Assembly (NCBI GenBank): GCA_002359215.1
Contig: DEMN01000013.1
Coordinates: 1 to 64,000 of the forward strand
From: Flavobacteriales bacterium UBA2669
GTDB taxonomy: Bacteria; Bacteroidota; Bacteroidia; Flavobacteriales_E; Vicingaceae
Length of the DNA stretch: 64,000 nucleotides
Direction: 5' to 3'
Position numbers and translations under genes: made by a program
Notes under the pieces: model-generated
What the model was told of the DNA's origin: nothing
What the model saw: only the letters and a program-made list of their open reading frames with translations
The model's database searches: none
Part shown: positions 1 through 7,895 of the stretch, in pieces
How the letters are laid out: each line of letters begins with the position of its first letter
Position numbering within the stretch: the first letter of the stretch is position 1

Positions 1-92
1 CCTCTCTATTCAACTCTAAAAAACATTCCATAACTAACAAAGTAAATAATATACTTCATTCATAGCTTATCTTATCTACATTGTATTATTAA

Positions 93-109
93 TCTAACAC
101 AATGTTAGA
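93..109. promoter_or_regulatory. 17-bp operator-like inverted repeat
   Basis: Perfect inverted repeat TCTAACA-CAA-TGTTAGA with 7-bp arms and a 3-base loop. It lies 8 bp upstream of the -33-like element of the promoter driving the small secreted protein and the T9SS adhesin. It has no T-run and follows no gene, so an operator is more likely than a terminator. The regulator is unknown. Confidence 0.4.
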
Positions 110-117
110 AAATAGAT

Positions 118-149
118 TTGCTTTCAATGGTTAAAATTTTATACATTTG
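118..149 (+). promoter_or_regulatory. Bacteroidota-type promoter of the T9SS surface unit
   Basis: TTG at 118-120, a 21-bp spacer, and TACATTTG at 142-149 fit the Bacteroidota housekeeping pattern TTG-N(17-23)-TAnnTTTG. The predicted start site lies a few bases downstream, leaving a leader of about 30 nt before the ATG at 185. Confidence 0.6.
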
Positions 150-184
150 CTTTCCCTTTTGTTAATTATTTATAAATCATTGAT

Positions 185-553
185 ATGAAATTTTTTAAAC
201 CATTAGTCCTTTTTATTCATCTCTTTATTTTTGGTGCTGTCAACTTGTTTTCTCAAACTACGGCAACTAATCAACAAGAAGTAACGACCATGTATTATTA
301 TGATTTTTCTGGAGAATTATCGGCTACAAGCATTTCTGAAATAGAAACAGAAGTAAGTCAACTTGTTAATGTTTCTGAGACTAAAGTGAAATATAAAGAA
401 GAAAAAAGATTGGGTCAATTAGTGGTAATTGTTAAAGAAAAACCTAGAAAATCTGAGGGAGATATACTATTTCAGCCTACCGATTTGAAAAAAATTATTT
501 CTCAGCACGGTTTGATGCCTAAAGAAATAAAATTCGAAACTATTAACCCTTAG
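185..553 (+). CDS. small secreted protein of unknown function
   Basis: 122 aa with a clear signal peptide (residues 1-23, cut after an ...LFSQ end) and a mature part of about 99 aa. The mature part alternates predicted beta strands with two helices (beta-alpha-beta-beta-alpha-beta), which recalls a small ferredoxin-like fold, but the metal-binding CxxC of HMA domains is absent. I do not recognise a named family. The gene is 10 bp upstream of the large T9SS adhesin and probably co-transcribed with it and PorP/SprF from the promoter at 118-149, which suggests an accessory role in the same surface system. That role is inferred from position only. Confidence 0.75.
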   Translation: MKFFKPLVLFIHLFIFGAVNLFSQTTATNQQEVTTMYYYDFSGELSATSISEIETEVSQLVNVSETKVKYKEEKRLGQLVVIVKEKPRKSEGDILFQPTDLKKIISQHGLMPKEIKFETINP

Positions 554-563
554 TCCTTGATTT

Positions 564-3500
564 ATGAGATTTTTTAAATTATTTATACTATTTACTATTA
601 TAGCATTAAGCAATAATTTATTTGCCCAAGCAGATAATTGTTCTTTTGCTACTTCTATAAATGTTACTGCTAACTGTTCTTCACCTACATCAGGAACTAC
701 TATTGGAGCAACTCAAAATATTCCGGGTTGTGTTGGAAATGCCGATGATGATGTTTGGTATCAATTTGTTGCCACTAACACCTCTCACCAAATTATTGTT
801 ACACCAAGTGCTAGTATGGATCCTGTAGTGCAACTATTTTCTAATACTTGTGCTTCTTTGGTATCTATATCATGTATGGATCAAGGTTTTACGGGACAAA
901 CTGAAACCATTAATGCAACAGGATTAACCATAGGCAATACCTACAGAATAAGAGTTTATCATTACGGTACTGGTTCTGGTTCAGGAACTTTTACTATTTG
1001 TGTTACCAACCCTCCTCCTGCTCCAAGTAATGATAACTGTGGAAATGCTATCAATTTATTAGTAAACACCACGTGTATAAACACAAGTGCTACTTCAGTA
1101 GGTGCTACCCAATCAATGCTAGGGTGTACGGGGAACGCTGATGATGATGTTTGGTTTAGCTTTACAGCTGTTAACTCAACAGCAACTATTACTGTAAATC
1201 CATCTTCATCTATGGATCCCGTATTAGAGTTATTTTCAGGAACAAGTTGTGGATCACTTAGCTCTATACAGTGCGAAGATTCAGGCTTTATGAACGGAAA
1301 TGAAGTAATAAATGCAGTAGGATTAATTCCGGGAAACATTTATTTTGTTAGAGTTTATGATTATTATGGTGGCGGTGGACATCCGTTTGACATCTGTATA
1401 ACAGGACCTTCTGCATCTCCAATACCGACTAATGATGAACCTTGTAATGCCATAGCATTACCTACTGTTAATTCAGATTGTAATTTCTTACAATTCTCAA
1501 CAGTTGGTGCTACAGCTTCAATGGGAGCTCCTACTCCTTCAGCTTGTGCAGGTGGATCTGCTCCACAACAAGGTGGATTTGGTGCCGGAAGTGCTGATGT
1601 TTGGTTTAGTGTTGTAGTTCCAGCTAATGGTCAGATTTCAATAACTACACAGCTAAATTTTGGAATTAATGATGGTGTAATGGCTTTATATAGTGGGACT
1701 TGTGGTAGTTTAACACAAATAGCTTGTTCTGACGATTACAACTATCCTGGAACAGGAAATGATTTTAAACCTTTTATCTCTGCAACAGGATTAACACCAG
1801 GAGCTACTTACTACATTAGGTATTGGGGATTTGGAACAACCACAGGAGATTTTGGAATTTGTGTGGCTTCTCCTGTAAATGATTTTTGCTCTACAGCCTT
1901 ATATATTTGCGATTTGAATGGTTATAGCGGAACTACTAGCGCAGCTTACACACCAGATAGACCTTGTAATATGCGTGGAAATGCAGAACAAAACAACCCT
2001 CCAACTTATACTTATACTCCAGGAACAAATACCGGTGGTATTTTCGGGCAAGGTGGACCTTGGGGAACAGGCGCTCCTTTATTTGATGTTCAGATTAACA
2101 ATAACTCATGGATTAAATTTACAGCAGGAAATACAACTGCTATTCTTAATGTAGCCATTAGTAACTGCTGGATTGGTAATTATCCTTCGGGTGGAATTCA
2201 AATGCAAATTTTTGAAGCAGCAACAAGTTGTTGCAATTTTACTCCTGTATCTAATTTTGAAGAAAGTTCTACTAACTTTACCATTACAGCTAACAACCTA
2301 ACTATTGGTAATGATTATTACCTAATGATAGATGGTTATGCCGGAGATATTTGTAGCTACACCATAACCGCAAACTCTGGTATTCAATTTCCTGATATAG
2401 TTGCACCACGACCAAACATTTGTTATGGAGACACTACTACTTTATTTGGTCCTGATTTGGCTTCTTCTTATTTATGGATGCCAGGTGGAGATACTACTCA
2501 AAACATCACTGTTCAGCCATCTACTACTACTACTTACACTTTAGTTGTAGAAGGTGTTTGTGGTAATAAACAAACCATGACTAAAACCATTACAGTAAAT
2601 CCTAATCCTACTATTCAAATTAATAATGGTAATCCTGCAAGCGTTTGTAATGGTTCTACTGCAACATTAACAGCATCAGGTGGAAACACCTATGTTTGGG
2701 ATGATAACAGTACTACCAATCCTAGAAATGTAAACCCAGCCACACCTACAACTTATTGGGTAGAAGGAACAGATGCAAATGGTTGTGTGGGTTATGATAC
2801 TACAACGGTTCAGATTTTAACACAACCAACGGCAAGTATTACTGCTAATGATACAAGCATTTGTATTGGCGATAGTTTAGTTTTGCATGCTTCCGGTGGT
2901 GGAACTTACACTTGGAGTGATAATTCTACTTTAGATTCATTAATTGTTTCTCCATCAACCACTACTACATATTGGGTAGAAGTAAATGTTGGTGGATGTC
3001 TTGATACTGCCACATTTACAGTTACAGTTCATCCATTGCCTACCCCAACTATTTCAGGAAATACTACTATTTGTGTGGGAGATTCTACTGTACTTACAGC
3101 AAGTGGCGGGAATAGTTATTTATGGAATACTACAGACACTACAGCTGCAATTACTGTTACTCCTACAACTACCACTACTTATAGTGTAATTGTTACCAAT
3201 GCTAATGGATGTTTTGATTCTACTAGTGCTACCGTAACTGTAAATTCGCTACCTAACGTTAATATTACCGGAAATGATTCTATTTGCTTAGGTACAAACG
3301 CAACATTAACAGCTACAGGTGCTTCTTCTTATGTTTGGAGCAACAGTGCTACTTCTCCTTCTATAACGGTTTCTCCAACTATTACCACTACTTATACGGT
3401 TGTTGGTACAAGTTCTTTTGGATGTATAGATTCAGCTCAGTATACTGTAAATTTAATTCCTCAACCGGTGGCTACCATTACAGGAACTGACATTATTTGT

Positions 3501-4175
3501 GATGGAGAAACTACCCAACTTACAGCAACGGGTGGAGGTTCTTATTTATGGAGTACCACAGATACTACTTCTACCATAAGTGTTATGCCAAACGATACAA
3601 CCATATACACTGTTATTGTCACCACTAATGGATGTGTTGATAGTACTTCTTACACCATTCAGGTAAAACCTTTACCAACTATTAATGCTTATACAGACAC
3701 CACTATAATGATGGGGCAATCTACTCCTATTTTTGCTCAAGGCACACCACCTTTTGTTTGGACACCAAGCGATAGTTTGTCTTGTACAACTTGTCCTAAT
3801 CCAACAGCATCTCCAAGGGAAACCACTACCTATTGTGTGCAAACGCAAAAAGACGGTTGTTTTAATTCCGCTTGTGTAACGGTTTATGTTGATGAAACTT
3901 GCGGAGAGGTTTATGTTCCCAATGCTTTCTCACCTAATGGCGATGGTAATAATGATTGCCTAAAAGTATATAGTAACTGTTTATCAGAAGTATTATTTAG
4001 AGTGTATTCTCGTTGGGGAGCTTTAATTTATGAGACGGAAGATACTAATGGTTGTTGGGATGGGTTTTATAACGGTACTCATCTTAATTCAGGTGTTTAC
4101 GTTTATACTGTTCAGGCAAAGTTAATTAACGGTGAAGAAATAGAGTTGAAAGGAGATGTAACCATCTTTAAATAA
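564..4175 (+). CDS. T9SS type B (CHU_C) multi-domain surface adhesin
   Basis: 1203 aa, exported by Sec (signal peptide 1-22 ending in LFAQ) and then through the type IX secretion system. Three PPC-like beta-sandwich domains (about 25-150, 158-280, 292-435) each carry a DDDVWYQF or ADVWFSV-type strand. A less conserved domain follows at about 440-610, then seven Ig/PKD-like repeats of roughly 75 residues (610-1110) with the recurrent core ICxGDSxxLxASGGxSYxW. The C-terminus (1113-1203) is a gliding motility-associated CHU_C domain with NAFSPNGDGNND near 1120, the type B sorting signal. The PorP/SprF gene directly downstream is the usual partner for such proteins. Likely cell-surface anchored or released adhesin; ligand unknown. 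Confidence 0.9.
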   Translation: MRFFKLFILFTIIALSNNLFAQADNCSFATSINVTANCSSPTSGTTIGATQNIPGCVGNADDDVWYQFVATNTSHQIIVTPSASMDPVVQLFSNTCASLVSISCMDQGFTGQTETINATGLTIGNTYRIRVYHYGTGSGSGTFTICVTNPPPAPSNDNCGNAINLLVNTTCINTSATSVGATQSMLGCTGNADDDVWFSFTAVNSTATITVNPSSSMDPVLELFSGTSCGSLSSIQCEDSGFMNGNEVINAVGLIPGNIYFVRVYDYYGGGGHPFDICITGPSASPIPTNDEPCNAIALPTVNSDCNFLQFSTVGATASMGAPTPSACAGGSAPQQGGFGAGSADVWFSVVVPANGQISITTQLNFGINDGVMALYSGTCGSLTQIACSDDYNYPGTGNDFKPFISATGLTPGATYYIRYWGFGTTTGDFGICVASPVNDFCSTALYICDLNGYSGTTSAAYTPDRPCNMRGNAEQNNPPTYTYTPGTNTGGIFGQGGPWGTGAPLFDVQINNNSWIKFTAGNTTAILNVAISNCWIGNYPSGGIQMQIFEAATSCCNFTPVSNFEESSTNFTITANNLTIGNDYYLMIDGYAGDICSYTITANSGIQFPDIVAPRPNICYGDTTTLFGPDLASSYLWMPGGDTTQNITVQPSTTTTYTLVVEGVCGNKQTMTKTITVNPNPTIQINNGNPASVCNGSTATLTASGGNTYVWDDNSTTNPRNVNPATPTTYWVEGTDANGCVGYDTTTVQILTQPTASITANDTSICIGDSLVLHASGGGTYTWSDNSTLDSLIVSPSTTTTYWVEVNVGGCLDTATFTVTVHPLPTPTISGNTTICVGDSTVLTASGGNSYLWNTTDTTAAITVTPTTTTTYSVIVTNANGCFDSTSATVTVNSLPNVNITGNDSICLGTNATLTATGASSYVWSNSATSPSITVSPTITTTYTVVGTSSFGCIDSAQYTVNLIPQPVATITGTDIICDGETTQLTATGGGSYLWSTTDTTSTISVMPNDTTIYTVIVTTNGCVDSTSYTIQVKPLPTINAYTDTTIMMGQSTPIFAQGTPPFVWTPSDSLSCTTCPNPTASPRETTTYCVQTQKDGCFNSACVTVYVDETCGEVYVPNAFSPNGDGNNDCLKVYSNCLSEVLFRVYSRWGALIYETEDTNGCWDGFYNGTHLNSGVYVYTVQAKLINGEEIELKGDVTIFK

Positions 4176-4196
4176 AAAGTTAGCTATTAAAAAGAA

Positions 4197-5234
4197 ATGA
4201 AAAAACTACTAATCTCCATATCAATGTGTTTTGTGAGCAGCATTTTTGCTCAAGATATTCACTTAAGCCAAACACATATGACCCCCTTACTGGTTAATCC
4301 TGCCAATGCCGGTTCGGAATATACCATGCGTGGAATTTTGAACTACCGTAGCCAATGGGGAAGCATAACTACCCCTTTTAATACCATGATGACTAGCTTT
4401 GATATGAATTTCAAACCTAAAAACAGTAGTAAAAAAGGCTATTTTGCAGGAGGTCTTTACTTTTTTAATGATGAAGCAGGAGAGTCTCAAACCAAAACCA
4501 CTCAAGTTAACCTTAGTGTTGCTTATCATGTAAATATTAATGATAAAAATACTCTTGGCTTAGGAGTTCAGGGAGGTTATTTTCAGCGATCTACTTCTAT
4601 TGCTTCTCTTAAATGGGGAAGTCAGTATGATGGTTTTCAATACAATTCTACACTCACTTCTAACGAAGGTAATGGTAGTGATAATTTATCATTTGGCACT
4701 ACCGATTATACTTCCGGAATTGTTTGGACTTACAGAAATGATGAGAATTACCTTTCGGGAAAAAAATTGCTGATAAACAGTGGTATTTCTATGCACCACT
4801 TAACCAAGCCCGATTTTGAGTTTCAGAATGTTTTTGCCGACCAATTACATTACCGATGGATATGGCATGCCAATGCTATTGTTGGTGTAAGTCCTAAATT
4901 TACGGTATTGCCTTATTTATTTTATTCCCGACAAGGAGCTATAAATGAAATAATGTTTGGCTCTAATGTATTGTATAAGTTTAAAGAAGAATCTAAATAC
5001 ACACAAAATGTAAAAGGCATGGCTATGGGTGGCGGTTTATTTTACCGTTGGAACGATGCTGTAGTTGCCATGCTTTGTTTTGAAATTGATAATTATAACC
5101 TTACGTTTAGTTATGATGTAAACACTTCTTCATTAAATGATGCTTCGGGCGGACAAGGGGCTTATGAAATTGCTTTTAGATACGTTTACCCTAACCCATT
5201 TGGTGGTGTTAAGAGTAAAGCAAGGTTTAATTAA
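4197..5234 (+). CDS. PorP/SprF family T9SS outer-membrane protein
   Basis: 345 aa with signal peptide 1-19 (...SIFAQ) followed by the family hallmark DIHLSQ...LVNPANAG (about 20-40). The remainder is alternating amphipathic strands typical of a 14-strand-like outer-membrane barrel. PorP/SprF proteins attach T9SS type B substrates such as SprB to the cell surface. The gene starts 21 bp after the CHU_C adhesin, so it is very probably the dedicated partner of that protein. A strong bidirectional hairpin follows at 5298-5328. Confidence 0.93.
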   Translation: MKKLLISISMCFVSSIFAQDIHLSQTHMTPLLVNPANAGSEYTMRGILNYRSQWGSITTPFNTMMTSFDMNFKPKNSSKKGYFAGGLYFFNDEAGESQTKTTQVNLSVAYHVNINDKNTLGLGVQGGYFQRSTSIASLKWGSQYDGFQYNSTLTSNEGNGSDNLSFGTTDYTSGIVWTYRNDENYLSGKKLLINSGISMHHLTKPDFEFQNVFADQLHYRWIWHANAIVGVSPKFTVLPYLFYSRQGAINEIMFGSNVLYKFKEESKYTQNVKGMAMGGGLFYRWNDAVVAMLCFEIDNYNLTFSYDVNTSSLNDASGGQGAYEIAFRYVYPNPFGGVKSKARFN

Positions 5235-5297
5235 AAGTCTCTCTTACTTCTAAACTCTAGAGGACTTTTCTTACAACATAAAGAATACTGAATAAAA

Positions 5298-5328
5298 AAA
5301 GAGGCTGATTATTTTAATCAGCCTCTTT
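5298..5328. terminator. bidirectional intrinsic terminator
   Basis: 14-bp perfect stem (5298-5311 with 5315-5328) around a TTT loop, with A-run and T-run on the two sides. It lies between the PorP/SprF gene (+) and the converging type A cargo gene (-), so it can stop transcription from both sides. Confidence 0.9.
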
Positions 5329-5350
5329 CTGTTTCATTAGTGACTATTTA

Positions 5351-6220
5351 TTATTGTTTAAATAGTTTCTGAGAGTGTATCATTTCTCCATTGCTATATA
5401 AGTTAACAAAATAAACTCCAGCATTATAATCAGATAAATTCAACTTTATACTGTTTTCGTTTATTGAATTATTTTCTTCAATTAATTGTCCATCTATTGA
5501 ATATAATTGGTAGGAATAGTTATTATTTGACTTGCTTAAGCTAATATTAACAAAGTCTGTAGTTGGATTAGGAAAAACTTTTACTTTCACTTCATCTTGC
5601 TCTGAAATGTTCGAAACTAATGTACTTTCAACATTAATATCGTCAAATAAGAAACCATCGTTTCCTCCTGCAAAATAATAATTATCGTATTGCTGAAGCT
5701 TTATAACATAAGTAGCAGTAAAACTTAAGCCATGTGCAGTATTAAGGCTATCTAAATTTAAATCGAAATAGTACCACTGTAAATCAGTATAAGAAGCACC
5801 ATTTAAATCAAGTACTTTAGTAAATGAAGTGCCACCATCATCAGAAATATAAATTCCATCTTGTGGTTCTGTTTCATCATTCCATTCTGCCCACCAAAAA
5901 GTAAATCTAACTTGTGTTTCGCCTAGTAAATCTAAACCAATCCAAGCTTCATTGGTTACATAACTTCCTCCCGGACTATTATCCATACCTAGCCATAAAC
6001 TATCTGTATGTGCTTTTGCGGTATCTCCACTCCATATTAAACTCGTAGAGTTCCAAATTTGTATTCTTCCATCTTGAGAACTTGAAGTAGTGTACCAATT
6101 GTTATCTAAAGTACCACTCTCAAAGCCTGTTGCATAAGGAATGGTAGTATAGTTAGTAATCTGAGCATTTATTGCCTGAAAACCCATAATAGAAATTGCT
6201 AATAAGTAAATTTTTTTCAT
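5351..6220 (-). CDS. secreted protein with T9SS type A sorting domain
   Basis: 289 aa. Signal peptide 1-20 (ends INAQ). Residues about 25-205 form a beta-rich jelly-roll/MAM-like region beginning with GFESGTLDNNWYT, rich in Trp, Asp and Gly. The C-terminal 75 residues carry the type A T9SS signal: VKVFPNPTTDFVNI (about 213-226), an LYSIDGQLI turn and a final GVYFVNLYSNGEMI...KLFKQ. It is therefore exported through T9SS and usually attached to anionic lipopolysaccharide. No catalytic motif is visible. Single gene, convergent with the PorP/SprF operon. Confidence 0.88.
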   Translation of the reverse strand: MKKIYLLAISIMGFQAINAQITNYTTIPYATGFESGTLDNNWYTTSSSQDGRIQIWNSTSLIWSGDTAKAHTDSLWLGMDNSPGGSYVTNEAWIGLDLLGETQVRFTFWWAEWNDETEPQDGIYISDDGGTSFTKVLDLNGASYTDLQWYYFDLNLDSLNTAHGLSFTATYVIKLQQYDNYYFAGGNDGFLFDDINVESTLVSNISEQDEVKVKVFPNPTTDFVNISLSKSNNNYSYQLYSIDGQLIEENNSINENSIKLNLSDYNAGVYFVNLYSNGEMIHSQKLFKQ

Positions 6221-6337
6221 ACGTTTAAATTTTTAATTCATATTGATTTTTACTCTACTAAAATATTTATTTATATTTAATTTACCAACTATATTTTATT
6301 AAAATAAACAATATATACCTGTTGAAAAACTATTTAC

Positions 6338-6367
6338 TTGATTTATAAGCTATTTTTTATATATTTG
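6338..6367 (+). promoter_or_regulatory. promoter module copy 1 (before the GNAT gene)
   Basis: TTG at 6338-6340, N19, then TATATTTG at 6360-6367. The surrounding block (about 6329-6371) is copy 1 of a module also found at 6955-7017 and 7821-7878. It shares TGATTTATAA and a 22-base identical run ending TATATTTGAAAA with copy 3. A GTCTGA/TCAGAC inverted repeat lies just downstream in the leader (about 6374-6391). Confidence 0.65.
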
Positions 6368-6428
6368 AAAATAAGTCTGATTAAGTCAGACCTACTTGAT
6401 TTATTAGCGGTAATTATAAAACAGTAAA

Positions 6429-6947
6429 ATGAAATTTAAACTTAGGCCTTGGAAGATATCTGACTTAGATAATTTGGTGAAGTATGCCAACAATTGGAAC
6501 ATTGCAAAAAATATGACTGATCAATTTCCTTTTCCCTATTCTGAAAAAGATGGAAAGGCATTTATTGAAATGGCAACTAAAGACGACCCCGTACATATTT
6601 TTGCTATTGACATTGATGGACAAGCAGTAGGTGGAATTGGCATACATCCGCAAAATGATATTCATAGAAAAAATGCTGAACTCGGATACTGGTTGGCAGA
6701 ACCATTTTGGGGACAAGGTATTATTAGCAATGCTATTAAACTTATTGTTGATTTTGCTTTTGAAACCTATGCTATTAGCCGAGTATTTGCCAGACCTTAT
6801 GGAACCAACATTGCTTCGCAAAAAGTGTTAGAAAAGAACCACTTTGTGTTGGAAGGGAAATTTGACCAAGTTTTAATTAAAGATAACTTATTATTAGATG
6901 AATTAGTTTACGCCATCAGACGTGAAAACTGGAAGCCACTTGTTTAA
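6429..6947 (+). CDS. GNAT family N-acetyltransferase (RimJ/RimL-like)
   Basis: 172 aa, the usual length for the RimJ/RimL-type branch that acetylates N-terminal or small-molecule amines with acetyl-CoA. The acetyl-CoA loop is seen as PFWGQGI (about 95-101), preceded by AELGYWL and followed by the strand-helix SRVFARPYGTNIASQKVLEK (about 118-137) that normally lines the cofactor. The N-terminal LRPWKISDL is typical. Cytoplasmic, substrate unknown. First gene of an all-plus-strand accessory stretch and headed by promoter module copy 1. Confidence 0.88.
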   Translation: MKFKLRPWKISDLDNLVKYANNWNIAKNMTDQFPFPYSEKDGKAFIEMATKDDPVHIFAIDIDGQAVGGIGIHPQNDIHRKNAELGYWLAEPFWGQGIISNAIKLIVDFAFETYAISRVFARPYGTNIASQKVLEKNHFVLEGKFDQVLIKDNLLLDELVYAIRRENWKPLV

Positions 6948-6954
6948 TAAAACA

Positions 6955-7017
6955 CCAACCCTAAATTACTGTTTGGGTGATTGATAAGTTATTTTATTTA
7001 TATTTGAAAATAAGTCT
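6955..7017 (+). repeat. promoter module copy 2 (before the lipoprotein gene)
   Basis: Starts CCAACCCTAAAT at 6955, exactly 44 bp before TATATTTG at 6999-7006, the same spacing as copy 3. TTG at 6973-6975 gives a 23-bp spacer. A leader hairpin (GTCT...AGAC) follows at about 7014-7030. It reads as the promoter of the next gene. Confidence 0.6.
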
Positions 7018-7064
7018 GACTGATTTAGACTCATATATAAATTAACATGTATTGCAAGACTACA

Positions 7065-7649
7065 ATGAAAAACATATTTTATATAATCCTATTTTTTGCT
7101 TCACTATGCAGTTGCTCAACATCGACTGAGGATATAAATGTCGAATTAAAAAATTCTGACACTTTATCAATAGAGGTTCTACCCATTGAGGTTGTAAGTG
7201 ACTGCGACTTCGTGTATGATACAATAAAGAATGAGAAATACAATATGCACCTTTCCATCCTTGACAAATACCATCACAAGAAAAAAAGAGGATATGTTCG
7301 CAAATCAAACGGAGATACAATAAACAATTTTCTTTACCATCAGGATATAGCTGTATTTGCTAACGGGCTTGACTCAACCGAACAAGGTATTTATAGAAAA
7401 CTAACTAATAAAGTTATCTTCCTAATTCTTGAATATGATCCAAGTATGTTAGACTATGGACTTACGCAGTGGACTACAAACATAAATAACTTGAATTATT
7501 TTATGTATCACGTATCGCATCCAAGCTGTAATACAATTCCGATAGACAGTATAAAAAATATAATTATGACAGAAATGGGTGAACCTCATGAAAAAGCAAA
7601 GAAAGTAAAGCAACTATTATTGGACAATTTAAACGCAAGTAAGGACTAA
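7065..7649 (+). CDS. predicted lipoprotein of unknown function
   Basis: 194 aa from the ATG at 7065. An ATG 18 bp upstream is possible, but MKNIFYIILFFASLCSCSTS gives the better signal peptide, with a lipobox ending in Cys at position 15 or 17. The mature part has a DCDFVYDT strand, an NMHLSILDKYHHKKKRG segment and a central KVIFLILEYDPSM strand. I do not recognise the family. Likely anchored in the envelope. It stands alone behind promoter module copy 2 and is followed by a 246-bp spacer containing an apparent gene remnant. Confidence 0.7.
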   Translation: MKNIFYIILFFASLCSCSTSTEDINVELKNSDTLSIEVLPIEVVSDCDFVYDTIKNEKYNMHLSILDKYHHKKKRGYVRKSNGDTINNFLYHQDIAVFANGLDSTEQGIYRKLTNKVIFLILEYDPSMLDYGLTQWTTNINNLNYFMYHVSHPSCNTIPIDSIKNIIMTEMGEPHEKAKKVKQLLLDNLNASKD

Positions 7650-7651
7650 AC

Positions 7652-7798
7652 AAGATATCAATCATTAAACTTTTTGCCTGCCTTGTTAGTTCTCAAACCG
7701 AGAAGAAAGACCCATCTGATAGTGCAGTAAATAAAGAAGTATTCAAATTTTCTGTTTACTTCACCCTCTACCCCAAGATTACATCAAACCCTATTTAA
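7652..7798 (+). pseudogene. possible remnant of a small lipoprotein gene
   Basis: A 48-codon open frame with no ATG, GTG or usable TTG start lies in the spacer after the lipoprotein gene. It reads KISIIKLFACLVSSQTEKK, which looks like a lipoprotein signal peptide that has lost its start and the clean lipobox Cys. It continues DPSDSAVNKEVFKFSVYF and ends at TAA 7796-7798. The composition is protein-like rather than random A/T-rich translation. This is a weak call: the stretch is short and no homologue can be checked here. Confidence 0.3.
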
Positions 7799-7820
7799 AG
7801 CATTCGCTTGAAAAAAAACT

Positions 7821-7878
7821 CCAACCCTAAATAGCTGTTTGAATGATTTATAAACTATTTTTTATATATTTGAAAAAA
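7821..7878 (+). repeat. promoter module copy 3 (before the DUF695 gene)
   Basis: CCAACCCTAAAT at 7821-7832, TTG at 7839-7841, a 23-bp spacer and TATATTTG at 7865-7872. The block shares its left part with copy 2 and its right part (CTATTTTTTATATATTTG) with copy 1. It ends about 20 bp before the DUF695 start. Confidence 0.62.
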
Positions 7879-7895
7879 TCTAAACTATTAAGAAT

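Noticed and set aside
564..4175. Opposite- and shifted-frame ORFs within the large adhesin
   Set aside because: They mirror the repeats of the real gene in other frames and show no independent protein features.
6950..6980. attC-like reading of CACCAACCC...TTTGGGTG after the GNAT gene
   Set aside because: The arms do not pair well, the core boxes do not fit GTTRRRY/RYYYAAC, and the same sequence in copy 3 is not palindromic; a promoter module explains it better.
7646..7692. CTAAACAAG/CTTGTTAG inverted repeat as a cassette boundary
   Set aside because: GTTAGTT does not match GTTRRRY, and no partner is found before the lipoprotein gene.
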